A stretch of DNA of 64,000 nucleotides from Diaphorobacter sp. HDW4A. GTDB lineage: Bacteria > Pseudomonadota > Gammaproteobacteria > Burkholderiales > Burkholderiaceae_C. The notes under the pieces are model-generated. The model had not been told where the DNA came from, searched no databases, and worked only from the letters and a program-made list of their open reading frames with translations. The stretch covers positions 4,464,001 to 4,528,000 of the forward strand of contig NZ_CP049910.1 of the NCBI RefSeq assembly GCF_011305995.1, written 5' to 3'. Numbering within the stretch: position 1 is the stretch's first letter; every line of letters starts with the position of its first letter. This document shows positions 58,336 to 64,000 of the stretch, piece by piece. Both the position numbers and the translations under genes were made by a program.

Positions 58336-59834
58336 CACTCAAGTCCTTCTTCCACCAACTCGGAGGCACGCAAGAGCGCGCGCGCCTTGTGCTCCGTCTC
58401 TTTCCATTCCAGTTCGGGTACCGAATCGGCTACCACGCCCGCGGCAGCCTGCACGTAGAGCATGCCGTCCTTGACGATGGCGGTGCGGATCGCGATCGCC
58501 AGGTCCATGTCGCCCGCGTAGCTCAGATAGCCGCAGGCGCCGCCGTAGACGCCGCGCTTGGTGGGCTCGAGTTGGTCGATGACTTCCATCGCGTGCACCT
58601 TGGGCGCTCCAGTCAGCGTGCCTGCAGGGAACGTGGCCTTGAGCACGTCCATGCTGGTCATGCCGTCGTTGAGGATGCCTTCGACATTGCTCACGATGTG
58701 CATCACATGGCTGTAGCGCTCGACCGCGAAGGCCTCGGTCACCTTGACGGTTCCGGTCTTGGCGATGCGGCCAATGTCGTTGCGCGCGAGGTCGATGAGC
58801 ATCACGTGCTCGGCGCGTTCCTTGGGGTCGTTGATCAGTTCGTGCTCGGTGGCCTTGTCAGCCTCGGGCGTGGCGCCGCGCGGGCGGGTGCCCGCGAGCG
58901 GACGGATCGTGATCTTGTGGCCTTCGGGCACAGCTTCGTGGCGCACCAGGATTTCGGGGCTTGCGCCCACCACCTGGAAGTCGCCGAAGTTGTAGTAGTA
59001 CATGTACGGCGAAGGGTTCAACGAACGCAGCGCGCGGTACAGGGAGAGTGGGCTTTCGGTGTAGCGCTTGTGGATGCGCTGGCCGACCTGCACCTGCATG
59101 AAATCACCGGCCGCGATCAGCTCCTTGGCCTCGCCCACGGCCTTCAGGTAATCGGCCTTGGAGAAGCTGCGCTCGGCGGGATGGTTCTCTGTGGCCCGCA
59201 CGACCGGCGCGCTCACCGAGTACTTGAGCTGTTCCTTCAATTCGCGCAGACGCTTCTTGCCCTTGGAGTAGGCCTCGGACTGCGACGGATCGGCGTAGAC
59301 GATGAGGTAGAGCTTGCCCGACAAGTTGTCGATGACGGCGACTTCCTCGCACTGCAGCAGCAGGATGTCGGGGCAGCCGAGTGTGTCGGGTGGGCAGGAG
59401 TTCTCCAGTTTCTTCTCGATGTAGCGCACCGCGTCGTAACCAAAATAGCCCGCAAGGCCCCCGCAGAAACGCGGCAAACCCGCGCTCAGCGCGACCTTGA
59501 AGCGCTTCTGGTACGCGGCGATGAAGTCGAGCGGATTGCCCGCAGCGGTCTCGACGACCTGACCGTCGGTGACGACCTCGGTCTTCGCCGCAGCGCCGAA
59601 GCCGCTCGCGCGCAGCAGCGTGCGCGCTGGCAGGCCGATGAAGCTGTAGCGGCCAAAGCGCTCGCCGCCGACCACGGATTCGAGCAGAAAGCTGTTCGTG
59701 CCATCGCCACGCGCGTGGGAGAGTTTGAGGTAGAGAGACAGCGGCGTTTCGAGATCCGCAAAGGCTTCGGCGATCAGCGGAATGCGGTTGAAGCCTTCCG
59801 AGGCCAGACTTTTGAATTCAAGTTCTGTAATCAC
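58335..59834 (-). CDS. trpE: Anthranilate synthase component I
   Basis: 499 residues with a GTG start at 59834 (reading V-ITELEFKSLASEGFNRI). The frame continues 12 codons further to an ATG, but that part (MCRMCCRAGNSP) is unlike the family and lies in the leader. The tryptophan-feedback motif LLES is near residue 50 (FLLESVVGGERFGRYSFIG). The chorismate-binding core includes LAGTRPRGATPEAD near 320 and FPAGTLTGAPKVHAME near 410. It is preceded by a leader ORF with two Trp codons (59971-60054), so attenuation-type control is likely. Confidence 0.97.
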   Translation of the reverse strand: MITELEFKSLASEGFNRIPLIAEAFADLETPLSLYLKLSHARGDGTNSFLLESVVGGERFGRYSFIGLPARTLLRASGFGAAAKTEVVTDGQVVETAAGNPLDFIAAYQKRFKVALSAGLPRFCGGLAGYFGYDAVRYIEKKLENSCPPDTLGCPDILLLQCEEVAVIDNLSGKLYLIVYADPSQSEAYSKGKKRLRELKEQLKYSVSAPVVRATENHPAERSFSKADYLKAVGEAKELIAAGDFMQVQVGQRIHKRYTESPLSLYRALRSLNPSPYMYYYNFGDFQVVGASPEILVRHEAVPEGHKITIRPLAGTRPRGATPEADKATEHELINDPKERAEHVMLIDLARNDIGRIAKTGTVKVTEAFAVERYSHVMHIVSNVEGILNDGMTSMDVLKATFPAGTLTGAPKVHAMEVIDQLEPTKRGVYGGACGYLSYAGDMDLAIAIRTAIVKDGMLYVQAAAGVVADSVPELEWKETEHKARALLRASELVEEGLE

Positions 59835-59918
59835 AGGTGAGTTCCCAGCTCTGCAACACATGCGGCACACGCCTTCGATCTGGCGGCCAGTGGGTGTGTT
59901 GCGGATTCATTCAATTTC

Positions 59919-59939
59919 CGCTTCCTCGTGCGGGAAGCG
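59919..59939 (-). other. Hairpin in the trp leader, upstream of trpE
   Basis: Perfect 7-bp CGCTTCC/GGAAGCG stem with a 7-nt loop between the trp leader ORF and trpE. A second small stem (CTGGG/CCCAG) lies at about 59950-59964. On the minus strand no U-run follows, so a standard intrinsic terminator is not evident; the stems could be the anti-/pro-structures of a Rho- or translation-based attenuator. Confidence 0.4.
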
Positions 59940-59970
59940 ACGGGTGCACGCTGGGTGTGCCCCAGGTGCT

Positions 59971-60054
59971 TCACGACATCGATGACGCAGGCTTACGCCA
60001 GGGCCAAGCTCCCCGGTCTCCTGAACCTGCAATTGCGATGCGATGAATGAACAT
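59971..60054 (-). CDS. trpL: Trp leader peptide (trpL-like)
   Basis: 27-codon ORF, MFIHRIAIAGSG followed by DRGAWPWRKPASSMS, ending 137 bp before trpE. Codons 17 and 19 are Trp (W-P-W), a concentration not expected by chance in so short a frame. The position, size and tandem Trp codons match leader peptides that couple ribosome stalling to trp operon expression. A TACACT at 60068-60063 could be the -10; transcription would then begin nearly at the ATG, giving an almost leaderless message. No clear Shine-Dalgarno. Confidence 0.7.
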   Translation of the reverse strand: MFIHRIAIAGSGDRGAWPWRKPASSMS

Positions 60055-60219
60055 AGACCGTCAGTGTAGCAAGACTCGATGACATTCCAGCGCTACGCGC
60101 GCCACAACCCCAACCGAATGCATGAAAAACCGCGCGAAAACCCTGTGGCTGCTCTGTGCAATTTGTCTCAAACTGGAATGGCAAAAAGCACGGTCGTTCT
60201 ATTAATAGGGAGACAAACG

Positions 60220-60828
60220 ATGATTTCATCCACCCGTCGTGCGCTGGTTCTCGCGCCGCTTGCATGCACGCTGGCCCCGATGACTGCAACCGTCGCGCAC
60301 GCAGCTTCCGCGATGGAGGTCGGCGGCGTCACGTTCGCGGCCACCCAGCAGGTGCAACAAAGCACGTTGCAGCTCAATGGCGCGGGTGTGCGCTACAAGG
60401 CCGTATTCAAAGTCTACGCCGCCGGCCTGTACCTTGAAAAACCGGCGCACACACCCGCCGAAGTGTTCTCGCTGTCCGGCCCCAAGCGCCTGGTGGTGAG
60501 CATGCTGCGCGAGATCGACTCCTCCGAGCTCGGCAAGCTGTTCTCGCGCGGCATGGAGGACAACATGGACAAGGCCGCCTTCTCCAAGCTGGTGCCGGGC
60601 GTACTGCGCATGAGCCAGATATTCTCGGAGCACAAGAAGCTGCAGGCTGGCGATGTCTTCATGGTCGACTGGGTGCCAGGCACGGGCACCATCATCACCG
60701 TGCGCGGCCAGCAGCAGGGCGAGCCGTTCAAGGAGCCCGAGTTCTTCAACGCGCTGCTCGGTATCTGGCTCGGGCCGCAACCGGCTGACTGGAAGCTCAA
60801 GGATGGGCTTCTGGGCAAGAAAGCCTGA
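60220..60828 (+). CDS. Chalcone-isomerase-like secreted protein
   Basis: 202 residues from ATG 60220, with GGGAG well spaced. The Sec signal is RRALVLAPLACTLAPMTATVAHA. The mature protein begins MEVGGVTFAATQQVQQSTLQ and contains VRYKAVFKVYAAGLYLEKPA, typical of the chalcone-isomerase-like fold found in bacterial periplasmic proteins; then LFSRGMEDNMDKAAFSKLV and a final WLGPQPADWKLKDGLLG. Bacterial members are thought to be non-catalytic or lipid-binding; function here is unknown. Divergent from trpE. Confidence 0.85.
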   Translation: MISSTRRALVLAPLACTLAPMTATVAHAASAMEVGGVTFAATQQVQQSTLQLNGAGVRYKAVFKVYAAGLYLEKPAHTPAEVFSLSGPKRLVVSMLREIDSSELGKLFSRGMEDNMDKAAFSKLVPGVLRMSQIFSEHKKLQAGDVFMVDWVPGTGTIITVRGQQQGEPFKEPEFFNALLGIWLGPQPADWKLKDGLLGKKA

Positions 60829-61109
60829 ACCGATGCGCCCAAGAAAGCGGATTGCTGACACAAATTGACAAAAAATCACCTGTGATCTTTGGCGTCATGG
60901 AGAATGCCCCAAAATCCATAGCAAAAACCAGCCAAAGCACTTGAAATGAGTGTCAATCCGACCTTCAAAATCACCACTTAAATAGGGTCCTGTAGTCAAA
61001 AAACATCAACTCCTCGGCATGGCGGGTTTTTCAATTTGCGTTTACTGTTAGAAACTATTACCAATTTGAGAGTGTTCGACTCTCATTGCATGCCCGGAAG
61101 GATTACTTG

Positions 61110-62867
61110 ATGAGACTCGCCAACGCCAAGGTCGGTGTGCGCCTGGGCTTTGCCTTCAGCCTGATTCTGTTCATCACCCTCGTCATCGCCGGTATCGGCG
61201 TGTGGCGTCTACAGGAACTCGCTGACACCACCCGTCAACTCACCACGACAGACAACGACCGTCTGCGCGCCGCAGTGAAGTGGCACAACGCGGTCGAGCA
61301 GAACTGGCTGCGCACGCAGACCGCGCTGCTCGACACCGACATCGGCAACCTCAAGAGCTGGCGCGAAGAAATCCGCAAGACCATGGAAGAGGCCGACGCC
61401 GCGCGCAAGGCCATCACCGAACTGATCTCGGCCGGAGAAGGCGTAGGCCTGCTCAAGGAAATCGAAGCCGCCCGCGAAGCCTATCGGAAGCCGCGAGAAG
61501 TGCTGCTCGAACGCCGCAACGCGGGCGAGGACGTGACGCACCAACTCGAAAGCAACCTCAAGCCCGCAGCCGACGCCTACATCAGCGCCATCGCCCGGAT
61601 GGAGGAGCGCCAGTCCATGCTCTACGAGCAGACCCGTCACGAAGCCGACCAGAAGGCAGCACAGGGCCGTGTGATTCTGATCGCAGGCTCCATCGTGGCG
61701 CTGCTGCTGGGCGTCGTGCTGTCGTATCTGCTGACACGTTCGATCACCGGGCCGCTGCAGTTGGCCGCACAGCGCGCAGGCCAGATCGCGGAAGGCGACC
61801 TCACCCAACCCATCATTGCCGACGGCAAGGACGAAGCAGCCCGCCTGCTGCAAGCGCTGCAGCACATGCAGAACAACCTCTCGCAGCTCGTCTCAGGCGT
61901 CCGCGCCAATGCCGAGAGCGTGGCAATTGCCAGCGCCGAAATCTCGCAAGGCAACAACAACCTGTCTTCACGCACGGAGCAGCAGGCAAGCGCGCTCGAA
62001 GAAACCGCAGCATCCATGGAAGAGCTCGGCTCCACCGTGCGCCAGAATGCCGACAACGCGCGCCAGGCCAATCACCTGGCGATGAACGCCAGCTCGGTGG
62101 CCATACAGGGCGGCAACGTGGTGGCCGAAGTGGTCGACACGATGAAGGGCATCAACGACTCCAGCCGCAAGATCGCCGACATCATCGGCGTGATCGACGG
62201 CATCGCCTTCCAGACCAACATCCTCGCGCTCAACGCTGCCGTCGAAGCGGCACGTGCCGGGGAGCAGGGTCGCGGATTCGCGGTGGTTGCTGGCGAAGTA
62301 CGCATCCTCGCACAGCGCAGCGCCGAAGCGGCCAAGGAAATCAAGTCGCTCATCAATGCCAGTGTGCAGCGCGTCGAACAGGGCACGCATCTGGTCGACA
62401 AGGCAGGTGAGACCATGACCGAAGTGGTCAACGCCATCCGCCGCGTCACCGACATCATGGGCGAAATCAGCGCCGCCAGCAGCGAGCAGAGCGCCGGCGT
62501 GAGCCAGGTCGGAGAGGCGATCACCCAGATGGACCACGCCACGCAGCAGAATGCCGCGCTGGTCGAGGAAAGCGCCGCTGCGGCAGACAGCCTCAAGACC
62601 CAGGCCGCGCAACTCGTGCAAGCCGTGGCCGTGTTCCGCGTCTCGCAGGAACATGAACACGCTCACGCTCTGCCGCAACGCAAATCCGCAGCGCTGGGCT
62701 CTGAGCAACGCGCTCAGACCGTGCGCACCGCGTCGGTCACGCATAGCGCCCCACACACGCTCGGCCAGCGCAACTACACCGGTGCGCCGTCCAGCGTGGC
62801 CACATCGGTTCAGCGCATCAAGGAGCGCAATGCCGCCGACCATCACGATCAGTGGGAGAGCTTCTGA
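61110..62867 (+). CDS. Methyl-accepting chemotaxis protein
   Basis: 585 residues from ATG 61110, with GGAAGGA upstream. TM1 is at about 11-31, a four-helix-bundle ligand domain at 32-190, TM2 at about 192-213, and a HAMP domain at 215-265. The signalling hairpin tip GIAFQTNILALNAAVEAARA is near residue 375, with methylation-helix Glu/Gln pairs on each side. The last five residues QWESF fit the xWxxF pentapeptide that tethers CheR/CheB, joined by a flexible 50-residue tail. The ligand is unknown. No che or flagellar genes are nearby, and no sigma-28 promoter is evident in the 281-bp gap upstream, which otherwise holds nothing recognisable. Confidence 0.93.
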   Translation: MRLANAKVGVRLGFAFSLILFITLVIAGIGVWRLQELADTTRQLTTTDNDRLRAAVKWHNAVEQNWLRTQTALLDTDIGNLKSWREEIRKTMEEADAARKAITELISAGEGVGLLKEIEAAREAYRKPREVLLERRNAGEDVTHQLESNLKPAADAYISAIARMEERQSMLYEQTRHEADQKAAQGRVILIAGSIVALLLGVVLSYLLTRSITGPLQLAAQRAGQIAEGDLTQPIIADGKDEAARLLQALQHMQNNLSQLVSGVRANAESVAIASAEISQGNNNLSSRTEQQASALEETAASMEELGSTVRQNADNARQANHLAMNASSVAIQGGNVVAEVVDTMKGINDSSRKIADIIGVIDGIAFQTNILALNAAVEAARAGEQGRGFAVVAGEVRILAQRSAEAAKEIKSLINASVQRVEQGTHLVDKAGETMTEVVNAIRRVTDIMGEISAASSEQSAGVSQVGEAITQMDHATQQNAALVEESAAAADSLKTQAAQLVQAVAVFRVSQEHEHAHALPQRKSAALGSEQRAQTVRTASVTHSAPHTLGQRNYTGAPSSVATSVQRIKERNAADHHDQWESF

Positions 62868-62904
62868 TCGGTTTGTAGCGCCTTTGACGCGCTTAGAAAC
62901 GCAA

Positions 62905-62927
62905 AACGGCGGCCTTGGGCCGCCGTT
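62905..62927. terminator. Bidirectional terminator between the chemoreceptor gene and gph
   Basis: Perfect 10-bp stem AACGGCGGCC/GGCCGCCGTT with a 3-nt loop, followed by TGTTGTTTC on the plus strand and TTTTGCGTTTC on the minus strand. It stands between two convergent genes. Confidence 0.8.
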
Positions 62928-62951
62928 GTTGTTTCAATCGCATGAATCCAA

Positions 62952-63659
62952 TCAGGTCGCGCTCAATTCCACCAACGAATCCACGAATGCATCCGCGTTC
63001 ACCGCGCGGATCGGTTCGCCGTGGTTGTAGCCGTAGGTCACCAGCACCACGGGGCACCCTGCGCCGCGCGCCGCCTGCGCGTCGTTGCTGGAGTCGCCCA
63101 CCATCAGCGTCTTGGCGGGCTGCGTTCCCAGCGCCTCGCAAGTCTTCACCAACGGCATCGGATCGGGTTTCTTGCGCTCGAACGCGTCACCGCCGAAAAC
63201 ATGGCTGAAATAGGAATGCAGCCCTTTGGCCTTGAGCAGATCGTGTGCAAAGGCCGTGGGCTTGTTGGTGAGGCAGGCCATGGGATAGCCCGCCTTCGCC
63301 AGCACCGCGATGCCTTCGGCCACCCCGGGGTAGAGCGTGGAGAACTGTCCGTTGATACGTTCGTAATGCCACTGATAGCGGTCCCAGGCCTCGGGCATGA
63401 GACGCAGGGCAGTAGCCTCCACATTCGGCTCGCCCGCCTCGCTCAGCACATGGGTGAGCACCGAGTGCAGCAGGTGCTCAGAGCCCTTGCCGACCATGTG
63501 CTCGATGTGGCTGGCGTCGAGCGGCGGCAGCCTCAGGTCAGCCAGCATGCCATCGATGGCCTTGGCGAAGTCTCCCAGCGTATCGACCATGGTCCCATCG
63601 AGGTCAATCATCACGGCCACGCAAGAGCGCAACAGTTGGGGAGCGGAAGCGACATCCAT
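62952..63659 (-). CDS. gph: Phosphoglycolate phosphatase (HAD family)
   Basis: 235 residues. HAD motif I is MIDLDGTMVDT near residue 18, where the first Asp is the nucleophile. Motif II Thr is in ACLTNKP near 130, and motifs III/IV are KKPDPMP and MVGDSSNDAQAA near 190. The helical cap domain lies between motifs I and II. It salvages 2-phosphoglycolate from DNA repair or oxygenase side reactions. The usual partner rpe is not visible; a plus-strand gene lies upstream instead. Confidence 0.93.
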   Translation of the reverse strand: MDVASAPQLLRSCVAVMIDLDGTMVDTLGDFAKAIDGMLADLRLPPLDASHIEHMVGKGSEHLLHSVLTHVLSEAGEPNVEATALRLMPEAWDRYQWHYERINGQFSTLYPGVAEGIAVLAKAGYPMACLTNKPTAFAHDLLKAKGLHSYFSHVFGGDAFERKKPDPMPLVKTCEALGTQPAKTLMVGDSSNDAQAARGAGCPVVLVTYGYNHGEPIRAVNADAFVDSLVELSAT

Positions 63660-63709
63660 AACTCAAACCTTTCAAATGTTCAGCAGCGAATATTGGTGAC
63701 AATCTGAAT

Positions 63710-63723
63710 CTGACAGATGTCAG
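63710..63723. promoter_or_regulatory. Interrupted dyad in the gph upstream region
   Basis: CTGACA-GA-TGTCAG, 6-bp arms with a 2-bp centre, between gph and the last gene. It looks like a small operator; no regulator can be named. Confidence 0.3.
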
Positions 63724-63809
63724 GAAACCTCCAATTGTCCGTGCTGTCCGACACCTCAAGCGCCGGGAGCCGTACAAAAATGCGTGGTTTCAGCTCTTAT
63801 GCTGGATCC

Positions 63810-63839
63810 AACCGGCTCACGCGGGCGCCCGGGTTTTTT
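63810..63839 (+). terminator. Terminator-like hairpin with T-run upstream of the last gene
   Basis: Arms AACCGG and CC(G)GGTT around a G/C-rich loop, followed directly by TTTTTT. It lies 44 bp before the ATG at 63883 with no plus-strand gene before it, so it could be an attenuator in that gene's leader or the end of a small RNA. Confidence 0.4.
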
Positions 63840-63882
63840 CTTCCGGCTCGTCGATGCCGACATTTTTCCAGGAGGTTTCACC

Positions 63883-64000
63883 ATGCGTTTTTCGCTCTCT
63901 TCTTCGGCCGCGCTGCGCGCCATTCCAGTGGCTCTGCTGATGTGCCTCGCGACCGTTGGCGCACAGGCCGCCAAGCCCCAAGCCGCACAAGGCGAGGCAG
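63883..64000 (+). CDS. Exported protein of unknown function (5' part only)
   Basis: Strong AGGAGG about eight bases before ATG 63883. The 39 visible residues are a signal peptide (MRFSLSSSAALRAIPVALLM then CLATVGAQA) with a likely cut after AQA and the start of a K/Q/A-rich mature chain. The window ends before any domain can be seen. A Cys lies in the hydrophobic core but no lipobox fits well. Confidence 0.7.
   Translation, partial: MRFSLSSSAALRAIPVALLMCLATVGAQAAKPQAAQGEA

Noticed and set aside
59919..59939. Calling the trp-leader hairpin an intrinsic terminator
   Set aside because: No U-run follows on the minus strand; kept only as a structured element.

Overview
The window looks like chromosomal DNA of a betaproteobacterium of the family Comamonadaceae (Comamonas/Delftia/Acidovorax-like). 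The evidence is the high G+C, the ribosomal spc/alpha gene order, many Bug-type (TctC) periplasmic binding proteins, a trpE-trpG-trpD-trpC operon, and an IPTL-CTERM-like surface protein. The genus cannot be fixed from the sequence alone. I see no prophage, insertion sequence, integron or CRISPR array.

Layout. 1-1188: the 5' part of an Hsp70-family chaperone gene, cut by the window edge. 1332-10540 (minus strand): initiator tRNA gene, then (read 5' to 3') rplN-rplX-rplE-rpsN-rpsH-rplF-rplR-rpsE-rpmD-rplO-secY-rpmJ-rpsM-rpsK-rpsD-rpoA-rplQ, with a promoter just upstream of rplN, no infA between secY and rpmJ, and strong hairpins between the last genes. 10586-21758: a complete glycerol island. 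It has a six-component glycerol ABC transporter (glpSTPQUV type) with glpD on the minus strand, glpR and glpK on the plus strand, and a convergent aquaporin gene. 22072-33396: housekeeping and conserved genes (phytase-like lipoprotein, proC, a zinc-ribbon ORF that may be frameshifted, a TPR protein, DUF1269, DOPA-dioxygenase-like, ubiA, oxyR, recG, queA).

33420-46102: accessory transport and metabolism. This part holds an LLM flavin monooxygenase with a Bug protein, a ModA-like lipoprotein, a four-gene Fur-controlled ferric-siderophore ABC importer, an EamA exporter, an HdeD-like protein, and a LysR regulator divergent from a Bug protein plus gamma-glutamyltransferase pair. 46118-52037: a tight six-gene minus-strand operon for membrane lipids (CDP-alcohol phosphatidyltransferase, hydrolase-methyltransferase fusion, PAP2-tyrosine/dual-specificity phosphatase fusion, small membrane protein, PlsC-type acyltransferase, CdsA-type cytidylyltransferase). 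It resembles the poorly understood E. coli ynbABCD locus and is the best candidate here for incompletely described biology.

52174-64000: ung, two secreted proteins (one with an IPTL-CTERM-like tail), the trp operon trpE-chorismate mutase-trpG-trpD-trpC preceded by a previously unmarked leader peptide with a Trp-Pro-Trp run, a chalcone-isomerase-like secreted protein, a chemoreceptor ending in a CheR-type pentapeptide, gph, and the start of an unidentified exported protein.

Functional links. Glycerol enters by the ABC transporter (possibly also through the channel), is phosphorylated by GlpK, oxidised by GlpD and sensed through GlpR. In the lipid operon the encoded steps could run acylation to phosphatidate, activation to CDP-diacylglycerol, head-group transfer, dephosphorylation, then acyl or head-group editing and methylation. 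In the trp operon chorismate is split between phenylalanine/tyrosine and tryptophan by enzymes made from one message.
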